Source: a virus
DNA: 64,000 bases
IMG/VR virus record: IMGVR_UViG_3300010400_000001
Location: 1 to 64,000 of that record
Direction: 5' to 3' (one strand)
Positions 16,501 through 24,400 of this stretch are shown piece after piece. The position numbers were made by a program, and so were the translations under genes. The notes under the pieces were generated by a model. The model worked only from the letters and a program-made list of their open reading frames with translations. It did no database searches and was not told the origin of the DNA. The first letter of the stretch is position 1; each line of letters opens with the position of its first letter.

Positions 16501-17337
16501 ATCGCCCTCGGCTTTCCGTCCGCCGACGTCGAGCTCGTCGATCCGAACGTCCTCCGTAGCGCGCTCTTCGACAAGGACACGTTCCGAATCGACACGAGCA
16601 AAAAGACGATCTCGCACACGCCGGAATTCAGGAAAGACTTCGCCGAGCGCTACGACGGCCGGGACTCGGAATGCGTCGCCCGAAGAGCGGCGCGCGGCAT
16701 GTGGGAGCACGTGAAGCGCCACGGGATCCCGGTAAAGCGCGGCGCGGAGCGCTCTAGCGAGTACAGCCTCCTCTACTCCGTGATGCTCTCGTACCTTTCC
16801 TGGATCGTGCCGTGCCCCGAGGCCATCGAAGAGCGCATGGGCAAGGAGCGGAGCGCCCGGATGCGCTACCTCACGGGCTTTCGGCGGGCGAGCGCCCGAG
16901 TGCTCCGTACGGGCGACGTCGACGAGCCAGGGCTCCGCCGGATTGCCGTGGAGGAAGGGCTCGACGACGCCGGCGCCGGCGAAGTGCTCGAGGCGGCCCT
17001 CGTTCAGGACTCCATGCGGGCCGAGGTCGCGCTTCCGCCTCCGCCCGTCGCCGAGGCCATGGCCCGGTCCGCAATCGAGTCTGGGAACGTCCACGTGGCC
17101 GCTGTGCCCGCCATAGTCGTCACTCGAGGCAGACGGCGCACCGTGGAGGCGCCGCGGGCCCCCGTGACCTACTATTCGGTCGGGGGCGACGAGGAGACTG
17201 ACCTCACGCCGAACGCCCCGCCGCGGCGCTACCTGACGCCCAATGCCTTCGAGCACGGGCTCGGACGCATGGCACTGGCCGACCTCGCGATGCCCGGCGC
17301 GCTCCGGCTCATGGCCGCGATGACGAGGCCGTTCTAG
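13588..17337 (+). CDS. giant tyrosine recombinase with ~715-residue C-terminal extension
   Basis: 1249 residues, against 300-450 usual for the family. The N-terminal SAM-like core-binding domain starts near 55 (SPNTRAAYAYALTEFFEWL) and is interrupted by an insertion around 110-220. The catalytic domain has R317 (GARVTE), K355, H477-x-x-R480 (HAFRHFA), H503 (LGHAS) and Y512 (TTETYVED), so the active site is complete. Residues from about 535 on match nothing I recognise: charged, helical, with a Pro/Ala-rich link. It could be an integrase, telomere or dimer resolvase, or a packaged DNA-processing protein. Ends in two consecutive TAG codons, the first sharing CTAG with the convergent gene. Confidence 0.85.
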   Translation: MLENRPELALLRAKRTPEALERWVKAFAGGDKDVAQSYAIIVSRFTGRDEGGYASYIGRYSPNTRAAYAYALTEFFEWLGAKHGRVIPPHDVSRKDAEDYVEWLATKPFSLEAEKLRDGDQQERLAIYEVVKELGSSDLTSIAAKLPRAVVSRHSAGGAIDFEWLHRELGLMTLHDLLVRSPTIEELRKSNPLIGIHVFTVDLNGRQVPLESVFSYSTPKPVAVSRSTIALRLTALSSFWNALLRTEGKTLVKANVFEEVLERVSRGLSADRRAGRTRRRRLTPDMVDRLLRAAEGPSLVEKRDAALLWFLVLMGARVTETIRIVRDKPSTSELQRTPGWFDGRALPPSVELIRKGGFHQRLPYPPYALRALHAFQAELEKHAPPLGSQSDNPNAALYVRPDSSAWRYKLLATKPDAPLFPPVSFWGLNSPGNYRELRPNGLDYRKPMNRSAVTAILRRIADKAGFSDEEKLAVHGHAFRHFAATAMSRQGKPIRETQQILGHASIVTTETYVEDITSPEALSAQNEILDYIAGGERPRGAPAPEPRRPIVETHGIAVPPTAPEPETSEVGLPAEAPKVKALPEIQKTAKGLVAIAPKAVPPEVLEVEHGISSGSPYYAYEGADQLHFTMVEPRSGAKRETLYTKGSKEYVQREPWLREHYDPWPLSYGIGENSLLPWFARGAASSSGEVKVEVRTKDGKKVVTVPPLPVFAGEQLYSEAKAPTLWKRVLELRERWLRTAPTKAFGLDRWWGAFQEIQRGLARGTGGAFPVVPFDALGTVGTNIRAHDEEYLAAWLEKNADRYTTTVRAFEGIERPRGGSLTDEEWLSFQEKFAAASLIGVSPAEELPDWFMLDDPVRAIYDHSSEEWEWFEKWIGAVTGQRLTPARDAERARDAAFASTAIETRIEEARELLAAYFESVEELKNQPKGEDADREREVIRLLRDRLLALGVPDPGATKGLARDLKARIEELIALGFPSADVELVDPNVLRSALFDKDTFRIDTSKKTISHTPEFRKDFAERYDGRDSECVARRAARGMWEHVKRHGIPVKRGAERSSEYSLLYSVMLSYLSWIVPCPEAIEERMGKERSARMRYLTGFRRASARVLRTGDVDEPGLRRIAVEEGLDDAGAGEVLEAALVQDSMRAEVALPPPPVAEAMARSAIESGNVHVAAVPAIVVTRGRRRTVEAPRAPVTYYSVGGDEETDLTPNAPPRRYLTPNAFEHGLGRMALADLAMPGALRLMAAMTRPF

Positions 17338-17804
17338 TAGTTTTTCAGAACAGTGAACTGCGACGCGAGATCTTCGCAGTACATCCCGTTCGAGAGACAG
17401 AGCAGGAAGACGTCACCGCTACCCGGCGTCGCCTCGAGCGGAGTCCGTCGATAGACCGAGATGACGGTGCCGGCGAATTCGCGTGACGTGCCGCCCGCGA
17501 CGTCGCCTTGCACGGGGCCATTTGGATCGACCCGAACGACGAATGCTCCAGAAAACCGGTTTACGCTGTCCGCGTCCGCATCCTCGATGACGTCGAGATT
17601 GAGGTCGGCCACACTGATCGCGACGACGTCCTGTATGAGGTCGTTCTGCCAGAGGACCGTACGCGTCTCTTCCGGCGCTTCAGTCGACTCCTCACCGATG
17701 ATGTTGCCGAAGAGCGGGCCCTGGGGCTGGAGACTCGGCTGGAGCGTCGCCGACAGAGATGTCGCCTGGATCCGCGCAGCAACCACTTTCAGAACGTCCG
17801 GCAT
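17334..17804 (-). CDS. hypothetical protein of a two-copy family, 156 aa
   Basis: A beta-rich acidic protein. Its C-terminal end (CLSNGMYCEDL) and general layout match the adjacent gene at 17809-18279 (KSLSNGMYYELP), so they are tandem paralogs of equal length. Probably small virion or capsid-decoration proteins by composition; this is inference. Stop codon shares CTAG with the recombinase gene. Confidence 0.6.
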   Translation of the reverse strand: MPDVLKVVAARIQATSLSATLQPSLQPQGPLFGNIIGEESTEAPEETRTVLWQNDLIQDVVAISVADLNLDVIEDADADSVNRFSGAFVVRVDPNGPVQGDVAGGTSREFAGTVISVYRRTPLEATPGSGDVFLLCLSNGMYCEDLASQFTVLKNY

Positions 17805-17808
17805 GGTT

Positions 17809-18279
17809 TCACCGATTGGTCAGCAGTCGAACACGAACGATCGGAAGCTCGTAGTACATGCCGTTCGACAGTGACTTTATGAGCACCGTCGCAACGCCGT
17901 TCACATTGAAGACGTCGACGACTCGACCGATGTACTCCTGGCTGTACACGTTGAGATCCGGAACCGGAAGCGGCGGCGCCGGGTCGACCGCGCGGAGCCC
18001 GACGACGACCTTGTTCATGTAGGTCGTGCGAATGAGATCTGACGGGGCCTCGATGAGGTCGAGGGCGTCGTCCCTGCACCCGGTCGGCACGAGCGCGCTC
18101 GCGTTGTTCGAGAACGTGATGCCCGTCTCGGCAAACGTCGCCAAGATCACGTCCGGATCGCCGTCCGTGACTTGCGTCACGACCCCGAGCGTCGGGGGCT
18201 GTGGCTGAAGCCTGGAAACCGCGCCAAGTGTCGAGCTCGTGAGCCTGGGCCGAACCCGATTGCCGACGACTAGCGCCAT
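17809..18279 (-). CDS. hypothetical protein of a two-copy family, 156 aa
   Basis: Tandem paralog of the gene just downstream; both are 156 residues and share a LSNGMY motif near the C-terminus. Beta-rich, with Pro-rich connector (PAPPLPVPDLNVY). Function unknown; a small structural protein is plausible. Confidence 0.6.
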   Translation of the reverse strand: MALVVGNRVRPRLTSSTLGAVSRLQPQPPTLGVVTQVTDGDPDVILATFAETGITFSNNASALVPTGCRDDALDLIEAPSDLIRTTYMNKVVVGLRAVDPAPPLPVPDLNVYSQEYIGRVVDVFNVNGVATVLIKSLSNGMYYELPIVRVRLLTNR

Positions 18280-18321
18280 GGGACAGAAGGCTACAGGGGC
18301 CCTGGGGCGGGGTCAAGGCAC

Positions 18322-18963
18322 TCAAGAAGGCACTAAATATCGGCTTTCGTCGTCGTACATCATCGACGTTTCGACGAAGCGGATCTGCCGGTGCTGCCCA
18401 GCCAAAACCTCCAGCACGAGCGCGCGGACGACATTCATGGGGATCGTGCCCTGAGCGACCGCCCGGCGCGTCAGCGCGCGCTTTGCTCCGTGAGGGATCG
18501 TCGAACGCTCATAGTGCTTGTGCCGCTCTGGTCCTCCGGACGGATGGCGAACGCCCTGATAGTACCAAGCAGCGAGCGGCGTCGGCTCCCTTGTGCCGAG
18601 AAGGTACGAATGGATCAAGCTCCGAAGGAGCACCGGCCCCGTCACCTGCCGAAACTCGCACTCCACCGTCCAGGCCTTGCGCACGACCTCGGCCATCGGC
18701 AGGTGATACTGGTAGAGCCGCCGGTGCGCTTCGCCGGCGGCGGGCTTGGTATGCCGGAGATGAGGACTAGGAAACCCGCGCTCGTGCCGTTCGATGCGCG
18801 CCTGTGCGCGCACTTCGAGGAGGAGCTCCGGATCGACTCCAATCTTCTTTGCGACGCGATCGATCTCCGAGTCCGCGATGGCGCACTTGGCGTACCAGGT
18901 GCCGAGAAGCTTTTCGAAGAGCCACTCGCGAAAGGACTCGGCCCGCGGCGCCTTCTTCTTCAT
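18322..18963 (-). CDS. hypothetical basic protein, 213 aa
   Basis: Basic, helical protein rich in Arg and His, with a central segment LYQYHLPMAEVVRKAW and a C-terminal helix MNVVRALVLEVL. No catalytic motif. The ATG overlaps the TGA of the upstream gene on this strand. A nucleic-acid-binding role is possible but unproven. Confidence 0.6.
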   Translation of the reverse strand: MKKKAPRAESFREWLFEKLLGTWYAKCAIADSEIDRVAKKIGVDPELLLEVRAQARIERHERGFPSPHLRHTKPAAGEAHRRLYQYHLPMAEVVRKAWTVECEFRQVTGPVLLRSLIHSYLLGTREPTPLAAWYYQGVRHPSGGPERHKHYERSTIPHGAKRALTRRAVAQGTIPMNVVRALVLEVLAGQHRQIRFVETSMMYDDESRYLVPS

Positions 18964-19301
18964 CAGCCGATGATCGACGATTGCTCGATGTGCGTGCAGT
19001 AGAGCACGTCCCTCGGAAAGCCTCCCCAGAGGAGCTGGTCTCGACCCGAGATGTACCGCCTCAAGATCAGCATGACGCCGCCCTCTCCGTTCGGTTCGAC
19101 CGAAAGAACGCCCGAGAGCATCGGAGTTGCCTTCACGCCCCCGTCTGCCATCGAGGGGCGGTAGCTGTCGCCCGTGTAGTCCACGCCGATGTACGGCTCC
19201 CGAAGCTGCAGCATCACTGTGCGTTCATGAAAATGCACCCAGCCGGTCTCCGGTACCTCTACCGCTTCACCATCCGGGGCTCGTACCGTGTCGCTCTTCA
19301 T
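18963..19301 (-). CDS. hypothetical protein, 112 aa
   Basis: ATG at 19301 overlaps the TGA of the glycosyltransferase gene. A beta-rich sequence (WVHFHERTVMLQL, GGVMLILRRYISG) with little helix. Function unknown. Confidence 0.55.
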   Translation of the reverse strand: MKSDTVRAPDGEAVEVPETGWVHFHERTVMLQLREPYIGVDYTGDSYRPSMADGGVKATPMLSGVLSVEPNGEGGVMLILRRYISGRDQLLWGGFPRDVLYCTHIEQSSIIG

Positions 19302-20401
19302 GTTGACTCCTTTATCATCTGGCGAATTGCCGCCGCGTTCGTCTTTTCCCACGCCCATTTGGCTGCCAGGGCCTCTGCGCTGTTTTCGGCAAGGAGCGCG
19401 AGCGTCTCCCAGCCCTTGTACGCACTAAGGAGCGCCGTCGCGATTGCCCCCTCGCTCACCGTCGGCGCCGTAGCGCCAGGGAAGTCGTCGAGCGGCCCGG
19501 ACGGCCCGTGCTCAACCGCTACGAAGCCCGCGGGCGGGAGCGCCGCATACTCGGAGTGCCCCGTGCACGTCGTCGCGACAACGGGTACGCCGCACGCGAG
19601 GGCCTCTAACGGCACGAGACCGAAACCCTCGGCGCGAGACGGCTGACAGATGACGTGCATGCCGGAGTAGAGCGCCGCAACGTCGACCTGACCGCGGACA
19701 AGGCCTGGGCAGGTGAGGACGTCCCCCGGTGTTAGCTCGAGATCGGCCATCCACCACTTGAGCCGGCTCATGTAGGCAGGGTTCATCATCACGTGGAGCG
19801 TCGCCGCGCGCGGGAGCGCGTGTGATTTTTTGAGCGACTTCCAGGCCTTCAAAAGCGCCTTCGTGCTTTTTCGGTCCGCTTCCGTACTCGTCATGTGGAG
19901 GACGTCGAACCGACCCTTGTCGAACGCTATGCTCGCCGAGGCGCGCGCCGATCGGTCAACGCGGTGAATCGCAGGAGTCACGCCGTGAGGCGCGACGATG
20001 ACGGATTTGCCGGCGAAGCTCTGCGAGAGCACGTCTGCTGCCCACGAACTCGGCGCCAAGAGCCCTCCCGTCAGAAGCCCTTCGGGCAAGATCTTAGACG
20101 GCGCAGTGAGGCTTCTCGCGAACCCGTGCGGCAAGCCCTCGCTGTTCGGAGCGAGAAGAAGCCAGTGCTTCTTGTGCACGCCCGCTCGATGCGCTTGCAT
20201 GAGTCCATTCGGATCGCCGCAATTCAAGGCGACTGGAGCGCCGCCGCCAGGAACGTCCCCAGTCTCTTCCGTGTCGACAGGCCAAAAGCCGTCGAGGACA
20301 CCTTGCGCCGAGAGCGCGCTCCTCATGCCCCTGGTCACCTGCGTGAAGGATGACTCGCCGCGAGCGTAGCCGTAGAGACGAACGCACGACGTCACTCCCA
20401 T
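19298..20401 (-). CDS. GT4-like (GT-B fold) glycosyltransferase
   Basis: A 367-residue GT-B protein. The N-terminal half is diverged; the C-terminal nucleotide-sugar domain has the E-x7-E-type signature in EGFGLVPLEALACGVPVVAT, and an earlier PHGV turn. Retaining GT4 enzymes transfer sugars from NDP donors. Encoded with a second GT-B enzyme 2 kb upstream and, elsewhere, two GT2 fusions. A possible substrate is virion protein, such as the Thr-rich collagen-like fibres, or host glycan. Confidence 0.8.
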   Translation of the reverse strand: MGVTSCVRLYGYARGESSFTQVTRGMRSALSAQGVLDGFWPVDTEETGDVPGGGAPVALNCGDPNGLMQAHRAGVHKKHWLLLAPNSEGLPHGFARSLTAPSKILPEGLLTGGLLAPSSWAADVLSQSFAGKSVIVAPHGVTPAIHRVDRSARASASIAFDKGRFDVLHMTSTEADRKSTKALLKAWKSLKKSHALPRAATLHVMMNPAYMSRLKWWMADLELTPGDVLTCPGLVRGQVDVAALYSGMHVICQPSRAEGFGLVPLEALACGVPVVATTCTGHSEYAALPPAGFVAVEHGPSGPLDDFPGATAPTVSEGAIATALLSAYKGWETLALLAENSAEALAAKWAWEKTNAAAIRQMIKEST

Positions 20402-20661
20402 GGGAGGATCTTCTTCGCCCGCGCTCGCTGCTCTCGCTGGCGCTCCGGCGATAGACTACTGAATAGGTTCTTGCCGGGCGCCGTCTGAAGCCCGACCCGC
20501 TCGGCTGCGTCTCGGATCCACTCGCACATCTTTTCCGTGAGCGCGCGCCCCTCCTCTTCCCATTCAGTGAAGATCTCTGTCTGCTTTTCCCCGAGACGTT
20601 CCACGTAGGGCGGCTCGAGCAGCGCGGACAGGAGCTCTCGATCAGACAGGAGGCGCGCCAT
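20392..20661 (-). CDS. small helical acidic/basic protein, 89 aa
   Basis: Entirely helical (LLSALLEPPYVERLGEKQTE), with a Trp-Glu-rich centre and basic end (QREQRARAKKILPWE). Overlaps the glycosyltransferase start by 10 nt. No family recognised. Confidence 0.55.
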   Translation of the reverse strand: MARLLSDRELLSALLEPPYVERLGEKQTEIFTEWEEEGRALTEKMCEWIRDAAERVGLQTAPGKNLFSSLSPERQREQRARAKKILPWE

Positions 20662-21152
20662 CAGAGAGTCATCCTCGAAAGCACCTGTTCACAGAGAGCG
20701 ATCGGCTCCAAACCAGCGAGGCGGGAGCGCTCATGAAACGCGGCCGCGAATGCCGCTGCAAAACATCGTGCTGGGTACTTGGCAATGCTTTTTTCGATGA
20801 ACGCCTGCAATTCGCTCATTGCGATCTCTTCGAATTCTGTCCATTCGCTCGTGACGCGAGGGACCACCTTGCGGGCTCGATCGTGAGTGGCGCCCAGCAT
20901 CTCTCGTAGAGAGGTCGCAGCGGACACGATGGGCTTACACAGGAGAACCCAGGCATAAGCGTGGACCAACAAGGCTACTGTGAGTGGCCCCTTCGGTTCG
21001 TCTGCGCCTGCTGCCACTAGCGTGGCTTCGATCCCGGGCAGAGCCTCTCTGAGGTCTCGGCATGCTGGCTCAACGAACGCACGTTCTTTCTGAGGATCGT
21101 CCAACTCCAGAGTTCCACGTGAGCGAGCGGCGCGACGCTCTTTACGATTCAT
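20661..21152 (-). CDS. hypothetical helical protein, 163 aa
   Basis: Start chosen at MNRKERRAARSRG because its ATG overlaps the upstream TGA; this basic leader is common in small phage proteins. The body is all-helical, with Ala-rich segments (CFAAAFAAAFHERSRLAG). No domain recognised. Confidence 0.6.
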   Translation of the reverse strand: MNRKERRAARSRGTLELDDPQKERAFVEPACRDLREALPGIEATLVAAGADEPKGPLTVALLVHAYAWVLLCKPIVSAATSLREMLGATHDRARKVVPRVTSEWTEFEEIAMSELQAFIEKSIAKYPARCFAAAFAAAFHERSRLAGLEPIALCEQVLSRMTL

Positions 21153-21550
21153 CGTACCCACTCCACGAGCGGCTTTGAATGCTCGTCCTTCCACGGCTGC
21201 ACATGAATGGACGACGTCGTTATACACTCATGGTTCCAAAGCCCTCGGACATCATGGAAGAAGTGCGCATCTACTCGCTCTAGATCGAGCACAGAAAACG
21301 GAAGCACCAGATCCGCCCTGTCCGCTTCGTAACGAACAAACCGCGCGCCTATCTCAATCAACTCGCCCCAGCTCCATGTATGGAGAGGGAAGGCTTGCGT
21401 TCCGTCGTATCCTCTCGGACATTGATCGCAAAACAGGCGGAGCGAAAAAGGGACGTGCAGAAAACTTGGTATCGGAATCCAGATCCTCGCGGCTCCCCAG
21501 TAGTCGGACGGGCGTAACTTGGCACTCACCTGGGTCTCCTTTGATTCCAT
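21149..21550 (-). CDS. hypothetical protein, 133 aa
   Basis: Start at MESKETQVSAK. Aromatic, beta-rich sequence (IWIPIPSFLHVPFSLRLFCD) with one CDQC pair. Start overlaps the preceding gene by 25 nt, larger than usual here. Function unknown. Confidence 0.5.
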   Translation of the reverse strand: MESKETQVSAKLRPSDYWGAARIWIPIPSFLHVPFSLRLFCDQCPRGYDGTQAFPLHTWSWGELIEIGARFVRYEADRADLVLPFSVLDLERVDAHFFHDVRGLWNHECITTSSIHVQPWKDEHSKPLVEWVR

Positions 21551-21801
21551 GGTGCCTTGCGCAGGCGCGCCTGTCGCTTTGTATCGATCGCTGGCCAGTG
21601 CCAACACTTCGGGCCGCAGAGATGGCCGCTCATTGCCTCGATCGGATCAGCGCCTGCGCGCACGTTGTCGAAGTACTCTCGTAGCTCATCCAGAAACTCA
21701 CCCACGCTCTTCTGGCGAAGCCTTTTCCAGGCTTCACTCTGGCTCTTTTTTCTAGACCTGACACGATGTTGTTTGCGTTTTTCTGCGCTCACCGTTGCCA
21801 T
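21526..21801 (-). CDS. small basic protein, 91 aa
   Basis: Begins MATVSAEKRKQHRVRSRKK; the following helix (KSVGEFLDELREYFDNVRAG) and a CGPKCWHW pair complete it. The VSAEKR start is shared with the next gene upstream, a sign of local duplication of the gene start. Possibly nucleic-acid binding. Confidence 0.5.
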   Translation of the reverse strand: MATVSAEKRKQHRVRSRKKSQSEAWKRLRQKSVGEFLDELREYFDNVRAGADPIEAMSGHLCGPKCWHWPAIDTKRQARLRKAPWNQRRPR

Positions 21802-22082
21802 CCTGTCTCTTTCTCGCCTGTCTCGAACGCGGGGCAACCGAACCCAGGAGGAGTCCAAAACTCCGGGAGGCAACCCTCCCCAGCCGAGATGTCTTCATGA
21901 ACAAAGTCTCGCAATCGGTCGCAGCGCGTTCGCCCTGGAGCTTCCTGCGGCACGTGCTCCAGCGCCGGGACATGCCAGTGTCTGCACTGATCGCAACGCG
22001 CTCGGCTCCGTGTCACATGGATCACGCCTTCGTCTTCGGGCGAACGCTCCTCAATCATTAGGGTGCGTTTCTCTGCGCTCAC
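21789..22082 (-). CDS. small Cys-rich protein, 97 aa
   Basis: GTG at 22082 overlaps the TGA of the upstream glycosyltransferase gene. Cysteines in CDQCRHW, RTRCDRL and GEGC/GFGCPAFE spacing suggest a zinc-binding fold. Function unknown. Confidence 0.55.
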   Translation of the reverse strand: MSAEKRTLMIEERSPEDEGVIHVTRSRARCDQCRHWHVPALEHVPQEAPGRTRCDRLRDFVHEDISAGEGCLPEFWTPPGFGCPAFETGEKETGWQR

Positions 22083-23449
22083 CCGAACCCTCCTGCCTCG
22101 AGCAGCTCCGCGTGCGACGTGCCGGACAGGCGCGCGATGCTCTCGCTCATTTCTCTGCCAACCGTAGGAAAACCGAAGCGACGGTAAAGATCCGGAGGAT
22201 GCACGCGGCGTCGCGGAGGACTTGCCAGGCGCAGGGCCGCTCGGATTTCGGCAATCGTGCATGTCGCCCACATCGCAGTCGGTTCCCAGCCGTAGCCGGA
22301 ATGAACAGGTTCGAGATCTGGCTTACCGGCGATGAGCTGGTGGAGCGCAATGCGCATATCCTCCTCGCCCGCGTAATCCTCGGCGCCGCCGTAGCCCGTG
22401 TAGACGAGACGATTGCCGGCCGCTCGCGCATCGAAGGCCGGTAGATCCCACGCCTCGCCGTGCGAGCACGTCACGTAGATGTTGTTCAGGCGATGAAGCT
22501 CGAGGAGTTTCTCGTCGCTGAGCTTCTTCGTCGCGATACGGAGCTTTTGCGAATAGTTTTCCTTCGTCCACCCGTTGTCCGCGACTTCCTTCACCGAGAG
22601 CCACCACTCGAGGCTTTGCTCGACGTTCGGATAGTCGCGCCAAGCTCCCCACTCGTGAGTCTTCACGAAGAGAGAGGCGCGCTCGTCCTGCCGAAACTCG
22701 GAAAGGAAGGCGCCAATGAGCGCGTGGTAGTTTTTCCGCGGCTCCCATTTGCCGATCGCGTAGAAGCGCTTGCCGCCGGGCACGCTCTCCGAGCCGCGCG
22801 GCGCCGAAAGCCGGGATGCCCCGACACCCGGATCATACGGACACGGGATGACGTCGACGCGCTTCACGCCCGCCGCTTCGAAGACGCGTTTGTTCATCTG
22901 GCAGGGGACCCAGACGCGGCCGCAGCGATTCAAGACCTCGACGAGCTCAGGGTGTACGGTGCTCCGCTCCCACGACGTGTACACGATCGTCGATCGATAA
23001 ACCGAGAGCTCGTCCTGAAATCCGGACCAACGGGAGCCGAGCGGAGAGACGACTGCTTCCAAAAACTGATGGCTATGCAGAACGACCTGCCGAATGGCGA
23101 CCGGAGCCCGAGCGATCGAAGTTTTTCTGAGGTGATCGATCTCCGCTACGACCGACGGCTCGATGTCGCCCTCGAGCTTCATCTTCGTGATCGGAAGCGA
23201 CCGGAGAGACACCGGAAACCCCGCGTGCGCGAGGGCGCGCGAGGCCGCGCGCGCGTGACGGGCCATCCCGTCCGCTAGCGGCTCCCAACCCGCCTGATAG
23301 ACGATTCCGACCGGAAGGAGCGCATCGGTGCCGGGGGCCACGATCGGGACCGCGAGCTCCGCCTCCGTAGGCTCCGGCGGCTTTCCGTCCCCGTCGAGCA
23401 CCGAACTCGGAGAGCGGTACGAAGCAAGCTGTTCGACGAGCTCCGCCAC
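22079..23449 (-). CDS. GT-B glycosyltransferase, 456 aa
   Basis: A GTG-initiated GT-B fold protein. The acceptor half has VGIVYQAGWEPLADGMARH, a typical Gly-rich first loop region. The donor half has FYAIGKWEPRKNYHALI and VTCSHGEAWDLPAFDARAAG, the place of the GT4 E-x7-E motif. A ~45-residue Pro/Glu-rich N-terminal tail precedes the fold. Probably transfers a sugar from a nucleotide donor; acceptor unknown. With the GT at 19298-20401 it forms a small glycosylation cluster. Confidence 0.75.
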   Translation of the reverse strand: MAELVEQLASYRSPSSVLDGDGKPPEPTEAELAVPIVAPGTDALLPVGIVYQAGWEPLADGMARHARAASRALAHAGFPVSLRSLPITKMKLEGDIEPSVVAEIDHLRKTSIARAPVAIRQVVLHSHQFLEAVVSPLGSRWSGFQDELSVYRSTIVYTSWERSTVHPELVEVLNRCGRVWVPCQMNKRVFEAAGVKRVDVIPCPYDPGVGASRLSAPRGSESVPGGKRFYAIGKWEPRKNYHALIGAFLSEFRQDERASLFVKTHEWGAWRDYPNVEQSLEWWLSVKEVADNGWTKENYSQKLRIATKKLSDEKLLELHRLNNIYVTCSHGEAWDLPAFDARAAGNRLVYTGYGGAEDYAGEEDMRIALHQLIAGKPDLEPVHSGYGWEPTAMWATCTIAEIRAALRLASPPRRRVHPPDLYRRFGFPTVGREMSESIARLSGTSHAELLEAGGFG

Positions 23450-23452
23450 TGG

Positions 23453-23671
23453 CTACTGTACCTCCGTGTACGGGACGTCGAGCCGGAGCACCATCTCATC
23501 GGCCGACGTAACCCCGGAAGCGGACGTGACCCTCAAGATGTGCAGGCGCAAGGCCTCAATTGCCGCTCCGCGAGATGCGTGCCCCTTTTCCCTAAAAAGA
23601 GTCCCTGGTACGTCCGCACGCCAGGTTCCATCTACTGCAGACACCACGCGTATTCGAAGAACCCCCCTCAT
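23453..23671 (-). CDS. small beta-rich protein, 72 aa
   Basis: Start at MRGVLRIRVVSAVDG, where the ATG overlaps the upstream TGA. Strand-rich with a helix (AAIEALRLHILRVT). Double-psi-like or dsRBD-like topology cannot be judged. Function unknown. Confidence 0.5.
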   Translation of the reverse strand: MRGVLRIRVVSAVDGTWRADVPGTLFREKGHASRGAAIEALRLHILRVTSASGVTSADEMVLRLDVPYTEVQ

Positions 23672-23919
23672 CAGGACTCCACGCGCGGCGGGGTAGACAG
23701 GCGCACTTTCTCTGCCGTACCCCATTGCGCTTTGGCGAGAGCAAGGAAACGCTCTTCTGTAACAGCGCCTGCGTTACCGACGAGCGCCGCGCAAAGAAGA
23801 AGCCCCATGATGACTTCGGCAGTCGCCTCCGTACCTCCCACTAGAGGAATGAGCCGAGTGTGCTCTGCCTTTGCGGCATCGTTAATCCGCAAAAAGGTTT
23901 CGTAGGCCGGATCGTCCAT
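23671..23919 (-). CDS. small protein with hydrophobic helix, 82 aa
   Basis: A 25-residue hydrophobic stretch (AEVIMGLLLCAALVGNAG) sits between charged helices. It could be a membrane helix or a buried core helix. No family recognised. Confidence 0.5.
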   Translation of the reverse strand: MDDPAYETFLRINDAAKAEHTRLIPLVGGTEATAEVIMGLLLCAALVGNAGAVTEERFLALAKAQWGTAEKVRLSTPPRVES

Positions 23920-23926
23920 TGCTCCG

Positions 23927-24223
23927 CTACTCCGAGTCCGGGGGATCGTCGCCGTCCTCGACTTCCTCGTCGTCTTCCTCCTGAGCCTCTTCCTCCTCCT
24001 CGTCTTCGTCGCCGCCCTCGTCCTCGTAGAAACCCGCCTCGGTCTTGAGCGTCATGCTGACGATGCCGTCCTTCGCGGTTTCCTTCTGCTCCTGGTACCA
24101 CTTCTCGAACGCCGTCCACCACGCGGGGACCGTGCCCTTCGGGGCACGCTCGCCGTACGCGCTCGCGATCGCCTCCAGGCACTCCGCACGCGTCTCCCAT
24201 TCGAGATGATGAAGCCTAGCCAT
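23927..24223 (-). CDS. acidic-tail protein, 98 aa
   Basis: A folded first half (WWTAFEKWYQEQKETAKDG) is followed by a tail of almost only Asp/Glu (about 68-98). Acidic tails of this type occur in DNA mimics, histone-like chaperones and scaffold-type proteins. No assignment is justified. Confidence 0.6.
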   Translation of the reverse strand: MARLHHLEWETRAECLEAIASAYGERAPKGTVPAWWTAFEKWYQEQKETAKDGIVSMTLKTEAGFYEDEGGDEDEEEEEAQEEDDEEVEDGDDPPDSE

Positions 24224-24392
24224 GTTTCCGTTCCTTTCGCGCTCTCCGTAGCCGATTCCGTTCCTTGGTCGTCTTGTTCGCCAAACGATGGGCTTTCAGG
24301 GTCGCGAGCTCGAGATGCGTCGGGGTGACTTCGCCAGCGAGAATGACGTCGCGGGCCTCGATTCGATCCCCGATGCGCTTCTTGAGACTCAC
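24216..24392 (-). CDS. very small basic protein, 58 aa
   Basis: A GTG-initiated frame fills the gap between GroES and the acidic-tail gene, ending at a TAG that overlaps the latter's start. It begins MSLKKRIGDRIEARDV and ends with a strongly basic helix (RNRLRRARKERKHG). Start and reading frame are supported only by position and overlap. Confidence 0.5.
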   Translation of the reverse strand: MSLKKRIGDRIEARDVILAGEVTPTHLELATLKAHRLANKTTKERNRLRRARKERKHG

Positions 24393-24400
24393 CTGTTGAC

